DNA of 64,000 bases. It comes from Smithella sp. GTDB lineage: Bacteria > Desulfobacterota > Syntrophia > Syntrophales > Smithellaceae. The notes under the pieces are model-generated. The model made no database searches and had not been told where the DNA came from. It was given only the letters and a program-made list of their open reading frames with translations. This document shows positions 12,629-22,670 of this stretch, piece after piece. The stretch is taken from the NCBI GenBank assembly GCA_012510495.1, contig JAAZHX010000314.1, positions 49,138 to 113,137 on the forward strand. Reading direction: 5' to 3'. Every line of letters begins with the position of its first letter. Position 1 is the first letter of the stretch. Position numbers and translations under genes: made by a program.

Positions 12629-13474
12629 TTGAAGTTACCCGTCGTCACCGGCACTCTGGACTTATACATCGCCGATATCAACCGTTTTCCCCTTTTAACC
12701 CCCGAGGAAGAATTCAAGCTGGCGATGCGTCTGAAGAAAGACAGTGACCTGGAAGCAGCGGAAAAGCTCATCGTTTCCAACCTGCGGTTTGTCGTGAAGA
12801 TCGCTCACGAATACCGCAACTACGGCTTCAAGCTGACCGATCTCATTCAGGAGGGCAACATCGGGCTGATTCATGCCGTCAAAAAATTCGACCCGGAGAA
12901 AGGCTACCGCCTGATTTCCTATGCGGTCTGGTGGATTCGCGCCTATATTCAGAACTACCTGATTAAATCCTGGAGCATCGTCAAGATCGGAACCACACAG
13001 GCGCAGAGGAAGCTTTTCTTCAAGCTCAGCCAGGCCAGGAGGCAACTGGAAACGCTATCCAAGAAGAATCCCGAATTCAGCGAGATTGCCGATTCACTGG
13101 GCGTCAAGGGCTCCGAGGTCAAGGAAATGGATCTGCGGATGGGCTCGCGCGATCTGTCGCTCAATGAGCTCATCAGTGACGACGGCAACGCGTCCCATAT
13201 CGATTTTCTCACCCACGACGCCGACAATCAGGAAGTCTCTCTGATCAAGCATGAAGAACGAAGTCTGGTCAAACGGCACATCGCCGGCGCTCTGGCCAAG
13301 CTCAGCGAGCGGGAAAGCTACATCATTTTGCACCGCGTCATGGCGGATGATCCGCTGACCCTGCAGGAAATCGGAGACAAATACAACATCACCCGCGAAC
13401 GCGCCCGTCAGATTGAAAAACAGGCGCTCAAAAAAGTGCAGCTGGCGCTTCCGTATCTGAAAGAAGACCATTAA
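12629..13474 (+). CDS. rpoH: RNA polymerase sigma-32 factor
   Basis: LVVSNLRFVVKIAHEY/DLIQEGNIGL/KSWSIVKIGTTQAQRKLFFKL and C-terminal TRERARQIEKQAL; TTG start preceded by GAGGAGG. Confidence 0.92.
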   Translation: MKLPVVTGTLDLYIADINRFPLLTPEEEFKLAMRLKKDSDLEAAEKLIVSNLRFVVKIAHEYRNYGFKLTDLIQEGNIGLIHAVKKFDPEKGYRLISYAVWWIRAYIQNYLIKSWSIVKIGTTQAQRKLFFKLSQARRQLETLSKKNPEFSEIADSLGVKGSEVKEMDLRMGSRDLSLNELISDDGNASHIDFLTHDADNQEVSLIKHEERSLVKRHIAGALAKLSERESYIILHRVMADDPLTLQEIGDKYNITRERARQIEKQALKKVQLALPYLKEDH

Positions 13475-13478
13475 GCGG

Positions 13479-14084
13479 TCATGGGGTCCACGGGAAATAA
13501 ACGAGAAACCATGCAATCTTCACGTATTCTCTGGCCACCTTTTTCCAGTCGGACGCCCCAAGCTCCCAAGCGTTCACCGGCGCCTTTTCATAGGGTGTCG
13601 GCAAAAAGCAACAGCCGTCGGGCGAACCGAATTCCTTGCTGACGATGATGCGGATGCGCCGCATGTGATAGGGAGAGCTGACAAAGATCGCCGTCGTCTG
13701 CCCGTATTGCCGCATAATTTTTTTCGCCTCGATCAGCTCCAGATGCGTGTCCTCGTAGTACAACGGAGCTCCGGCGCCTTGATTCTTTTTGAGGCGGCCG
13801 GGGGTTTTCCGTTCCCCAACGGGTTTGAGCCTCCTCTGATCGACAATGAAGAGCTCCTGATACGCGGGAATCATGAGGGCGTCCGCCATCCCCCGGTTCA
13901 TCAACTCCCTGGCATAGCGATCTCGGTCATTAAAAACTGGGCCCAGCAAAACCACGACGGCATCCGCCCGGGCGCAGCCGGTGGAATACACCAGAAACCG
14001 GGGCGCATAAAACACCCCCGCCGCAAGGACGATCATCGCCAGCATCAGCATTCCGATGCGCTTTTTAAAGGACCGCCGGGTCAT
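13479..14084 (-). CDS. DUF218 (YdcF/SanA/ElyC-like) membrane-anchored protein
   Basis: N-terminal TM; ADAVVVLLGP...DRYARELMNRGMADALMIP...IFVSSPYHMRRIRII. Confidence 0.7.
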   Translation of the reverse strand: MTRRSFKKRIGMLMLAMIVLAAGVFYAPRFLVYSTGCARADAVVVLLGPVFNDRDRYARELMNRGMADALMIPAYQELFIVDQRRLKPVGERKTPGRLKKNQGAGAPLYYEDTHLELIEAKKIMRQYGQTTAIFVSSPYHMRRIRIIVSKEFGSPDGCCFLPTPYEKAPVNAWELGASDWKKVAREYVKIAWFLVYFPWTP

Positions 14085-14111
14085 GGGCCGATGCCGCTCC
14101 TGTTTTCTTTT

Positions 14112-16736
14112 TCATAATTTGCTTTTCAGTTCGTTGAGTTTGTTGAGCGCGTCCAGCGGCGTCATCGAAGAAACCTCCAGCCGGCGAAGCTCTTCCAGCA
14201 CGATGTCTTCGTTTTCCGTAAACAGGTTCAGCTGCGGGTTGGCGGGTTTTCGGACATTTCTGCCGCGGGCGATTCGCGGCATGCCGATCTCGTCGAACTC
14301 CCCCTTCTCCAGATTGTGCAGAATTTCCCTGGCCCGGGCGATGACATCCTCCGGAACGCCGGCGATTTTCGCGACTTCGATGCCGTAACTGCGGCTGGCC
14401 CCGCCTTCCATGATCCTGCGCAGGAAAATAATTTTTTCTCCCCACTCCTTGACGGCAATGTTGTAGTTTTTCGCGCCCTGCTTAAACGCGGCCAGATCGG
14501 TCAACTGGTGGTAGTGCGTGGCAAAGAGCGTGCGCATGCCCTGTCCTCTGAAGTCGTGAATAAACTCGGCCACAGCCCAGGCAATGCTCAAGCCGTCAAA
14601 CGTCGAAGTTCCCCGACCCACCTCGTCGAGAATCACCAGGCTGCGGGGCGTTGCCTCCTTCAGAATCTGAGCCGTTTCCATCATTTCCACCATAAACGTG
14701 CTCTGGCCTTTGGCCAGACTGTCCGACGCGCCAATCCGCGTGAAAATTTTATCGACCACGCCGATGCGGGCGCGGGACGCGGGAACAAAACTGCCCATCT
14801 GCGCCAGAAGCACGATCAGGGCCGCCTGCCGGATATACGTGGATTTGCCGGCCATGTTGGGCCCGGTAATGACCAGCAGGCGGTTTTGCCGCAGATCGAG
14901 CAGGGTGTCGTTAGGCACAAAGGCTTCCTTTTGGAGGGCCGCTTCGACCACCGGGTGGCGGCCGTCCTGAATGTCAATGACATCGCCTTCGTCAATTTCC
15001 GGGCAGCTGTAGGAATGCTTCTCGGCCGCCTGGGCCAGTGCGCAGATCGCATCCAGTTGGGCCACGCAATATGCGTTGAACTGAATTTCAGGGATATCCG
15101 GCGACAGGCTTTCGCGAAGCGCGCCAAACAGATCATTTTCGCGCTCGCGGATTTTTTCTTCCGCGTGCAGCACCGTCTGTTCAAACTCTTTCAATTCCTG
15201 ATTGATGTAGCGCTCCGCGTTGACCAGCGTCTGCTTGCGCACATAGGAGTCCGGCACCAGCGCGGCGTTGGCTTTGGTCACTTCAAAATAGTAGCCAAAA
15301 ATGCTGTTGTAGCCGACTTTGAGGGAATGGATGCCCGTGGTCTCCCGCTCACGGGCCTCCAGCGCGGCAATCCATTTTTTGCCGTCGGAGCTGATGGAGC
15401 GCAGGCGATCCAGCTCTTCGTCGAAACCCGCGGCGATAAATCCCCCGTCCTGGACGCGGGAAGGAGGATCGGCGACGAGCGCCCGGGAAAGCAGCGAAAC
15501 CGTCGCGGGCATGTCCGTCATGCCTTTACGCAGGGCGATCAGAGCGGGCGCGGTAAACTCTTCCAGGAGGGATCGCAGGCCGGGCATAACGGCAAGGGAC
15601 GTTTTCAACGCGACGAGGTCGCGCGGCGTCGCCGCCAGGAGCGCAACTCGTCCGGCCAGTCTTTCCAGGTCATAGACGCCAGAAAGTGTTTTGCGCAGGC
15701 GTTCGCGCGCCGCATGGCTGCTTTTGGTTTCCGCGACGGCCGCCAGCCGTTCGCGGATTTTTTCAGGCGCCGTCAGCGGATACCCCATCCACCACCGCAG
15801 GCGCCTGGCTCCCATCGGCGTCAGGGTTTCGTTGATCAGGGCAAAGAGGGAGCCGGCGCTTCTTCCGTCCTGCAGCGTCGCGAAAATTTCCAGGTTTCTG
15901 CGCGCGGCCTCATTCAGCATCAGATAATTCCGGGGCGCATATTTCCGTATGGCGGAAATGTGGCCGGCGCGAACTTGCTGCGTGGCGTTCACATAGCGCA
16001 GAATCGCGGCGGCGGCAATTTTCGCCGCGGGGAAGTTGCGCAGGCCCGATTTTTCCAGTACCGCCGCTTCCAGCTCCCTTTGCAGAATCTCATCAGCCCG
16101 CCCGGGCTCAAAACCGGCCGCGTCAATCGTGTTGACGCAAACGGACGGCATCTGGGCCTCCAGTATTTTGATCAGCGCCGGGTCGGGAAAGTTTCCGGCC
16201 ACCAGCAATTCCCGGAAGGCCAGTCCGCCCGCGGCGGCGAGAAGCGCCTCGCGCCCCGGAAATTCGCCGATGTAAAATTCACCGGTGGAAAGATCCAGAA
16301 ACGCCAGGCCCAGTGCGTCGGGACCGGCAGTAAGGCAGGCCAGATAGTTGTTTTCCCCGGCTTTCAGGCTTTCCTCATCCAGAACCAGCCCCGGCGTGAC
16401 CACACGGACGACTTCCCGCCGGACGATGCCTTTGGCGCTTTTAGGATCCTCCACCTGTTCGCAGACGGCCACCTTGTGCCCTTTTTCCACAAGCTTTGTG
16501 ATGTAGCCGGAAGCGGCGTGATAGGGAACCCCGCACAGCGGCACGGCGTCTTTACTGGATTTGTTACGGGAGGTGAGCGTGATTTCCAAAAGCGGCGCGG
16601 CTACAAGCGCGTCTTCGAAAAACATCTCGTAGAAATCGCCCATGCGGTAAAACAAAATGCAGTCCGGATATTTTTCCTTGATTTCGACGTACTGCTTCAT
16701 CGCCGGGGTGAGATTGAGCGTTGTGCCTAGCGCCAT
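14112..16736 (-). CDS. mutS: DNA mismatch repair protein MutS
   Basis: TPAMKQYVEIKEKYPDCILFYRMGDFYEMF, GPNMAGKSTYIRQ, DEVGRGTSTFDGLSIAWAV. Confidence 0.98.
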   Translation of the reverse strand: MALGTTLNLTPAMKQYVEIKEKYPDCILFYRMGDFYEMFFEDALVAAPLLEITLTSRNKSSKDAVPLCGVPYHAASGYITKLVEKGHKVAVCEQVEDPKSAKGIVRREVVRVVTPGLVLDEESLKAGENNYLACLTAGPDALGLAFLDLSTGEFYIGEFPGREALLAAAGGLAFRELLVAGNFPDPALIKILEAQMPSVCVNTIDAAGFEPGRADEILQRELEAAVLEKSGLRNFPAAKIAAAAILRYVNATQQVRAGHISAIRKYAPRNYLMLNEAARRNLEIFATLQDGRSAGSLFALINETLTPMGARRLRWWMGYPLTAPEKIRERLAAVAETKSSHAARERLRKTLSGVYDLERLAGRVALLAATPRDLVALKTSLAVMPGLRSLLEEFTAPALIALRKGMTDMPATVSLLSRALVADPPSRVQDGGFIAAGFDEELDRLRSISSDGKKWIAALEARERETTGIHSLKVGYNSIFGYYFEVTKANAALVPDSYVRKQTLVNAERYINQELKEFEQTVLHAEEKIRERENDLFGALRESLSPDIPEIQFNAYCVAQLDAICALAQAAEKHSYSCPEIDEGDVIDIQDGRHPVVEAALQKEAFVPNDTLLDLRQNRLLVITGPNMAGKSTYIRQAALIVLLAQMGSFVPASRARIGVVDKIFTRIGASDSLAKGQSTFMVEMMETAQILKEATPRSLVILDEVGRGTSTFDGLSIAWAVAEFIHDFRGQGMRTLFATHYHQLTDLAAFKQGAKNYNIAVKEWGEKIIFLRRIMEGGASRSYGIEVAKIAGVPEDVIARAREILHNLEKGEFDEIGMPRIARGRNVRKPANPQLNLFTENEDIVLEELRRLEVSSMTPLDALNKLNELKSKL

Positions 16737-17173
16737 TTCCCGTCGCCCCCCCGCTCCAGATCGATCACGTCGGGTTTCTCCCGATGGACGCCGGTTGGCC
16801 GATAAATGAAACGGTTGGCCAGCCAGCTGGCAAGACTGATCATCAGGGCGCCGAGAAACGCCCAGGAAAAACTTTCAATTTCCAGACCCGGCACGAAATA
16901 GGCCACCAGAAGCAGCAGGAGGGCATTGAGCACAAAGGCGAAAATTCCCAGCGTCAGAACCGTCAGCGGCAGAGTCAAAAGCAGCAGGACGGGACGAAGG
17001 AAGGTGTTCAGAATTCCCAGAATCGCGGCGGCAAGAAATGCAGTCGGCACGGAAGCCACGTGAACGCCGGGAAGGAAGCTTGACGCAAGGAGAATGGCCG
17101 CCGTAATGACCAGCCACCGCAGGAGAAGAGTCGTTAAAAATGTTCCCTGAATCATCGCCGTCCGTCTCCTCAA
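16727..17173 (-). CDS. Phage holin family / mycobacterial-type four-TM small membrane protein
   Basis: FLAAAILGILNTFLRPVLLLLTLPLTVLTLGIFAFVLNALLLLLVAYFVPGLEI signature. Confidence 0.8.
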   Translation of the reverse strand: MRRRTAMIQGTFLTTLLLRWLVITAAILLASSFLPGVHVASVPTAFLAAAILGILNTFLRPVLLLLTLPLTVLTLGIFAFVLNALLLLLVAYFVPGLEIESFSWAFLGALMISLASWLANRFIYRPTGVHREKPDVIDLERGGDGKWR

Positions 17174-18021
17174 TAAAAGGTATCGTCCGTCACGGTCTTC
17201 TGCGATTTCAAAAAGACCCAGGTGACGCTGAACCCGCTCATCCAGGACGTTTTCGTCTTGACCAATGGGCTGTCCTCAAAAACGGCGCCCTGCAAAAAAT
17301 CCGCGCTGACAAAGGCGTGAAAACGAAAGGACTTGTAATTTTTTCCCAGCCCGACCGTCATGGTTGAGCCGCTGTATCCGCCGCCCGCCTCATAGGCCGG
17401 ACGCCAGGTCGCGGCGTAGGCGCGCTCCACGTTGTAAAAATACTGATGGTAGCCGCGGTCGCCGAACATCGGGCCGGTCGAAATTCCCAGATAGAGTCCC
17501 GTTCGGGGAATCACGTTGGCCTTTTCAAAGTTCAACCGGGGGGCAAAGACCCATCCCTCGTAGCGAACGGAACGAAAATCCGTCGAAAAAACCGCCCGGA
17601 CCGGAAAGGCCAGACCCAGGCGATACCCGTTCTCGCGGGAGTTCAGGCACTTGACCCGCAATGCGGGGCCAAACTCAAAAGTGGGATCCAGATCCTCCAT
17701 GCCGCGGCGCGCATCGTTGTCGTCGCTTTTGACGGGCACGGCGCCGTAGCCGCTCGCGTCAAGGGTTACACGGTCGGTTTGGAAAATCCGCGCGGTCAGT
17801 CTTTTGTCCTCCAGGCGAATAAAACCGCCCCGGTAAACGGCGTAGGGGAAAGGCAGCAGGTATGGCCGCATCTTGTCCGATCCCCGGTAATCCGGCATCA
17901 TCAGAAAACCGCCGCCGATGCCCGCCTCCCACAGAGGTTTGTCCGCGCCGAAAGCCTGCTGCGGCAGAATCAGCAACATTATCGCCAGCAGAACCGGCGC
18001 CATTCGACCATACACCATCAC
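17170..18021 (-). CDS. MipA/OmpV family outer membrane protein
   Basis: Signal peptide; WEAGIGGGFLMMPDYRGSDKMRPYLLPFPYAVYRGGFIRLE... Confidence 0.85.
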   Translation of the reverse strand: MMVYGRMAPVLLAIMLLILPQQAFGADKPLWEAGIGGGFLMMPDYRGSDKMRPYLLPFPYAVYRGGFIRLEDKRLTARIFQTDRVTLDASGYGAVPVKSDDNDARRGMEDLDPTFEFGPALRVKCLNSRENGYRLGLAFPVRAVFSTDFRSVRYEGWVFAPRLNFEKANVIPRTGLYLGISTGPMFGDRGYHQYFYNVERAYAATWRPAYEAGGGYSGSTMTVGLGKNYKSFRFHAFVSADFLQGAVFEDSPLVKTKTSWMSGFSVTWVFLKSQKTVTDDTFY

Positions 18022-18033
18022 AAACGCCCAGCC

Positions 18034-18534
18034 TTACCGGTCAAAAGTTGTAAACTGGTCCTTTTTCGCCGCGCAAACCGGACATTCCTCAGGCAATACG
18101 CCGTCCGCCACGTAACCGCAAACCATACAGACATGATAAACGGCCTGGCGCTCTTCCATGAAGTGGTTCATGGCCTGCTTGTAGAGTTTGGCGTGCGTTT
18201 CCTCCACATCGCGGCTCTGGCTGAAGTGCAGAAGGGCCTGCTTGTCGCCCGCCTGCTCCGCTATCTTCACAAAACGGTCATAGGCGATTTCCGCCACCGT
18301 TTTTTCCGACTCGAAGCTTTCCGCAAGGTTTTCTTCCGTCGTTTTGATCTCCCTGAGCACGCGCAGCGCCCGCTTGCCGTGGATTTCTTCAGAAAAAGCA
18401 ATCACGCGAAAGAGGCGCGCCATTTGCGAATAGCCTTCCTGGTCGGCTTTGTCGGCGAACATTTTAAGCCGCAGAGAGGCTTTTGCCTCGCCGACATAGG
18501 CCTCGCGAAGAGCTTCACGAATCTTTTGATCCAT
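18034..18534 (-). CDS. Rubrerythrin
   Basis: Ferritin-like helices with EAKASLRLKMFADKA/SEEIHGKRAL and C-terminal CMVCGY...CPVCAAKKDQF rubredoxin-like domain. Confidence 0.92.
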   Translation of the reverse strand: MDQKIREALREAYVGEAKASLRLKMFADKADQEGYSQMARLFRVIAFSEEIHGKRALRVLREIKTTEENLAESFESEKTVAEIAYDRFVKIAEQAGDKQALLHFSQSRDVEETHAKLYKQAMNHFMEERQAVYHVCMVCGYVADGVLPEECPVCAAKKDQFTTFDR

Positions 18535-18559
18535 CGCTTAAACCTTTCTTGATAAATGC

Positions 18560-18718
18560 TTATTCCGGCACAAACTCGCTTTTAGCGGCACCGCAAACAG
18601 GGCAGGTCCAGTCTTCGGGAAGTTTTTCGAACGGTGTGCCGGCGGGAATTCCGCCTTCTTCGTCTCCCTGATCCGGATCATAAACATAACCGCACACTTC
18701 ACAAACATACTTTTTCAT
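18560..18718 (-). CDS. Rubredoxin (52 aa, missing from the ORF track)
   Basis: [52 protein letters not shown]. Confidence 0.95.
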   Translation of the reverse strand: MKKYVCEVCGYVYDPDQGDEEGGIPAGTPFEKLPEDWTCPVCGAAKSEFVPE

Positions 18719-18761
18719 TTTTCGCCTCCTTGTCGTTTTATTTCATGATATTCCACATGCG

Positions 18762-19973
18762 CTAGGATTGGGATAATCTTTTGGCCAGTTCAGAAGCAAC
18801 GTCCCTTCCGAGGTCATGGCATTTCTGAAGCGCTTCGGCGTTCGGCACATACCGGACGGAAACCGTTTCAGCCGCCAACTCCACCTTCATCTCTTTGAGC
18901 GCCGCCTCCAGATCTTTCACCGCCTCGCCGCTCCATCCGAACGAGCCGAACACCGCACCGATCAGATGGGCCGGCTTCAGCCCTTTGATATACGTCATCA
19001 CGTCCGCCATCTGCGGCAGCATGTTGTTGTTGAGCGTGGACGAACCGACAAGGAGCGCTCCCGCTTCAAGAAGTTCGTAGATAACCTCGCTGCGGTGCGC
19101 TTCGTTGAGCGAAAGAATTTTGACGGTCACACCCGCCTGCGCCAGGGATTCGGCGATCGCCTTGGCCATACATTCGGTCGATTGCCACATGGTCGCATAG
19201 GCTACCACCGCTTTGTTGGCCGGTTTCTGCTCGGCCCATTTCCTGTACAGCCCGAGGATAAAGCCCAAGTCCTTGCGCCAGACGGGCCCGTGGTCCGGCG
19301 CGATGATTTTGATCTCCCAACCCGTCGCCGCCGTTTTTTCCAGGGTTTTGAGGACCACCGGCGAATAAGGCAAAACGATGTTGGCGTAATACGTGGCGGC
19401 TTCGTATTCCAACATATCGGCCGGCAGTTCGTTGGCGAAGCGCTCGAACGTCGCCAGGTGCATGCCGAAGGCGTCCTGTGAAAACAGCAGGCCGTCTTTG
19501 GCCAGAAACGTAAACATGGAATCCGGCCAGTGAATCATTCTCGTTTCCATAAAGGTCAGATCCATGTTGCCCAGGGAAAGCGTCTCCCCGTCCCGGACCG
19601 CCTGGATCGGATAATCGTTGTGAAGAATATCTCTCAGGGTTTTCACCCCGACGGCGGAGGCAAACACTTTTGAGGGCCGGACCCGCCCGACCACCTCAGA
19701 GAGGCATCCGCAATGGTCCTGTTCGGAGTGATTGGAAACAATGTAGCCGATTTTGGACGGGTCGACTACGGACGCGATCCGCGCCAGCATTTCCTCCAGG
19801 AAGGGCTTCTTGACGGTGTCGATCAGCGTGATTTTATCCGCCAGAATCAGGTAGGCATTGTACGTGCTGCCGTGGGGCGTGGTATAGCCGTGAAAATCGC
19901 GGATCGACCAATCGATGGCGCCCACCCAGTAAACATGGTCGCTGACTTTTATCGCACGATAGATGTGGGTCAT
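18762..19973 (-). CDS. FprA-type flavodiiron protein (rubredoxin:oxygen/NO oxidoreductase)
   Basis: Metallo-beta-lactamase diiron motif NHSEQDHCGCL, APDHGPVWR, C-terminal flavodoxin domain AYATMWQSTECMAKAIAESL. Confidence 0.93.
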   Translation of the reverse strand: MTHIYRAIKVSDHVYWVGAIDWSIRDFHGYTTPHGSTYNAYLILADKITLIDTVKKPFLEEMLARIASVVDPSKIGYIVSNHSEQDHCGCLSEVVGRVRPSKVFASAVGVKTLRDILHNDYPIQAVRDGETLSLGNMDLTFMETRMIHWPDSMFTFLAKDGLLFSQDAFGMHLATFERFANELPADMLEYEAATYYANIVLPYSPVVLKTLEKTAATGWEIKIIAPDHGPVWRKDLGFILGLYRKWAEQKPANKAVVAYATMWQSTECMAKAIAESLAQAGVTVKILSLNEAHRSEVIYELLEAGALLVGSSTLNNNMLPQMADVMTYIKGLKPAHLIGAVFGSFGWSGEAVKDLEAALKEMKVELAAETVSVRYVPNAEALQKCHDLGRDVASELAKRLSQS

Positions 19974-20040
19974 AAAATTTTACCTCGGAAAAGGATTTGC
20001 CGGAGAATTAATATAAGGTTTAGAGTCGGATCGTCAACCC

Positions 20041-20703
20041 TTATTTGATCATGGGGAAACCCGCGTCGAAAGCCTTCAGATTTAAAGCACATTTTTCCAA
20101 AGGCAGGGTTTTGCGAATCTCTTTTTCAAACATCCGCCGGTCGATGGGCAAAAGACCTGTCCCGGCCAGCGCGCCGATCATGACAATATTGCTCAGCACC
20201 GGGTTGCCCAGGGCAAGGCCTGCGGCCGTGGCGTCAAAAAGCCAGTACCGGGCCGTGAGGCGCGTAAAAGCGTCCCGGATCGTTTCTTCGGAAGGATAGT
20301 CGCGCTCGCCTGTAATCACACCAATGGGGTCGATCGGACGGGAATTGGAGAGCAGCGAAACATCGGGATTGCCGTAGGCCGTCAGAACGCGGAGGGCTTC
20401 CAGCGGTTCCAGCGCCACGATCACATCGGCGCCGCCTCCTGGAATCTGCGGGCTTTTCACGGCGGCGGGAGAAATACGCAGATGGCTCATCACCGACCCG
20501 CCACGCTGCGACATGCCGAACGTTTCGCCGATAGTCACGACGTAACCCGCGTCCACCAGCATGCCCGCCAGCGTTCGGGACGCCAGGACATTGCCCTGTC
20601 CGCCCACGCCGGTGAGAATCAGGTTGAGGGTGACTTTTTGAGATTTTGGTTTCATGGGTTTAATCCCCCCGTAAAAAACGGTTTCAATAATGAGACCGTT
20701 CAT
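20041..20703 (-). CDS. iorB: Indolepyruvate:ferredoxin oxidoreductase beta subunit
   Basis: LTGVGGQGNVLASRTLAGML...GMSQRGGSVMSHLRI. Confidence 0.9.
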   Translation of the reverse strand: MNGLIIETVFYGGIKPMKPKSQKVTLNLILTGVGGQGNVLASRTLAGMLVDAGYVVTIGETFGMSQRGGSVMSHLRISPAAVKSPQIPGGGADVIVALEPLEALRVLTAYGNPDVSLLSNSRPIDPIGVITGERDYPSEETIRDAFTRLTARYWLFDATAAGLALGNPVLSNIVMIGALAGTGLLPIDRRMFEKEIRKTLPLEKCALNLKAFDAGFPMIK

Positions 20704-20737
20704 AATAACCTAAAGGCGACGCGAGGTCACAAGACCG
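20704..20737. repeat. Copy of a dispersed intergenic element (ATAACC..AAAGG..GCGAGGTCACAAG.ACC)
   Basis: aataacctaaaggcgacgcgaggtcacaagacc, shared with 33392-33463. Confidence 0.6.
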
Positions 20738-22670
20738 TTTTCTGCATTTTTATGATCGCTTTTTGCGGACAAACCGAAGCGCAGACACCGCAGCCGGCAC
20801 AGACCACCTCGTCAATGGCCGCTTTCTTCTTTTTCCGGTCCCAGACGAGAGCCGGGCAGCGGAAAATCCTTGTGCACAGACGGTTGCAGCCACAGGCATC
20901 CCCCAGGCACAAGTCTTCTTCCACCTTCATCTCGAATGTTTTTTTCCCCTTTTTTCCAGGGCTGAGGGCGCAGGCCTGTCGCAGAATCAGCGCCTTGAGC
21001 GAACCTTTTTCGGCCAGAAAATCAGTCAGAATCTCTCCGGTCGCCGCAAGGTCAAACGGATCGCAAACCACCACCTTCGCGCCGATGGCCCGGCAGATAG
21101 CTGCGATATCGACGGACGGAACGCTTTCCTTGAGGGCGTTCACCCCGATCCCGGGATGCGGCTGAAATCCCGTCATGGCCGTTCCCTGATTGTCCAGCAC
21201 GATGAACGTGATGTCCGCGCGGTTGTGCCGCGCATTGATGAGAGCCGGAATCACCGCGTGATAGAATGTGGAATCGCCGCAGACCGTCAGAATGGGCTTT
21301 TTGAATCCGAACGGCCCGAGTTTGGCAAAACCGCTCGCCAGCCCCGTGCCGGACCCCATCGAATGAAGCGTCGGCATGGTCCAGTAGCCGTTGGCCGGCG
21401 TGAGCGCCGCCATCGAATAGCAGCCGATGTCGCCGCAGACAAATCCTTCGCGGCCGTCCAGCGCAATGGCGTTGTGAATGCTCCAGAAGGACGCGCGGTG
21501 CGGACAGCCGGCGCAGAACGTCTGCTCCCGGGGGGGAAGCAGCGCCGCCGTTTTACGCGCCTCCTCCAGATAGGAAAACGGCAGCGCAGCGCGCTTGATC
21601 TTAAAAATCTTCGCCAGGGCGTCCGCCACAATATCGGGGTTGAGCTCCCCCGCCAAAGGAAGCGTCCCGTCGTACTTGCCGAAGAATGTTTTGCCCTCTG
21701 AAAGCTTCGGGTCGCCGGCGGCCAGAACCTTGACGTTTTCTTCCAGAAACGCCATCACCTCTTCGACGATCAGAATTTTTCCGGCTCTCTGCAGATGTCT
21801 GGACACCAGGCGCGGCGGCAGAGGCCAGGTGGTCCCGAGCTTCAAAATGCCCACCCGCTTTTGAAGGCCCAGCATTTCAACCGCTTCGGCTGCGTAAAGA
21901 AAACAGGCGCTGGCCGTGATGATGAGCAGATCGGGCCGGGCCGGGCCCGTGTAACGGTTGAACGGGCTTTTTTCGAAAAGGGCGTGAACGGTTTTGAGCT
22001 TTTCCCGGCGGAGCAGATGCTTGGCCACCACCGGCGTGCTGATCATCGGCCCGGTTTGCGAATCCATAATCGGTCCGTCGCAGCAAAACGCCGCCTTGCG
22101 GGTTTTCGCCGGGAATTTTCCGCAAATCACGTTTCCGCTGGCGTGCGACATGCGGGTGACGGAGCGCAGCATCACGACGTTGCCGATTGCTTCGGAGAGA
22201 TCAAAAGCCCATTTCGTCATGTCTTTGGCTTCCTGAAAATCCGCCGGCTCCAGAAGCGGCATCTCCAGCATGCCGGCAAAGTAGCGCGACTCCCCTTCGT
22301 TGACGCTGGAAAGCGCTCCCGGGTCTTCGCAGGAAACCAGAACGAGGCCGCCGCGGGTTCCCGAGGCTGTCAGGTGCAGCAGAAAGTCCGACGCCACATT
22401 CACGCCGTTCTGCTTCATGACCGCCATCGAACGCAGCCCCGCGAAAGACGCGGCCGCCGCCACCTCAAGCGCGACTTTTTCGTTGACCGACCACTCCACG
22501 TATAGATGACGCTCGCGGGCCACCATCGCGAGTGATTCGATCACCTCGGAAGAAGGCGTGCCGGGGTATCCGGTCGCCACGGACACTCCCGCTTCCAACG
22601 CGCCTCGGGCGATGGCTTCATTTCCCAGAAACAAAACTCTGGATCCGGCCGGTGCAAGCAATCTGGTCAT
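20727..22670 (-). CDS. iorA: Indolepyruvate:ferredoxin oxidoreductase alpha subunit
   Basis: LGNEAIARGALEAGVSVATGYPGTPSSEV, CAGCPHRASF, TPP region GDSTFYHAVIPALINARHNRADITFIVLDNQGTAMTG, C-terminal 4Fe-4S CxGCGVCASVCPQKAI. Confidence 0.95.
   Translation of the reverse strand: MTRLLAPAGSRVLFLGNEAIARGALEAGVSVATGYPGTPSSEVIESLAMVARERHLYVEWSVNEKVALEVAAAASFAGLRSMAVMKQNGVNVASDFLLHLTASGTRGGLVLVSCEDPGALSSVNEGESRYFAGMLEMPLLEPADFQEAKDMTKWAFDLSEAIGNVVMLRSVTRMSHASGNVICGKFPAKTRKAAFCCDGPIMDSQTGPMISTPVVAKHLLRREKLKTVHALFEKSPFNRYTGPARPDLLIITASACFLYAAEAVEMLGLQKRVGILKLGTTWPLPPRLVSRHLQRAGKILIVEEVMAFLEENVKVLAAGDPKLSEGKTFFGKYDGTLPLAGELNPDIVADALAKIFKIKRAALPFSYLEEARKTAALLPPREQTFCAGCPHRASFWSIHNAIALDGREGFVCGDIGCYSMAALTPANGYWTMPTLHSMGSGTGLASGFAKLGPFGFKKPILTVCGDSTFYHAVIPALINARHNRADITFIVLDNQGTAMTGFQPHPGIGVNALKESVPSVDIAAICRAIGAKVVVCDPFDLAATGEILTDFLAEKGSLKALILRQACALSPGKKGKKTFEMKVEEDLCLGDACGCNRLCTRIFRCPALVWDRKKKKAAIDEVVCAGCGVCASVCPQKAIIKMQKTVL

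Noticed and set aside
14316-16730. 804-aa plus-strand ORF opposite mutS
   Set aside because: Antisense shadow of a clear mutS gene; His/Arg/Gly-rich low-plausibility translation with no recognisable domain.
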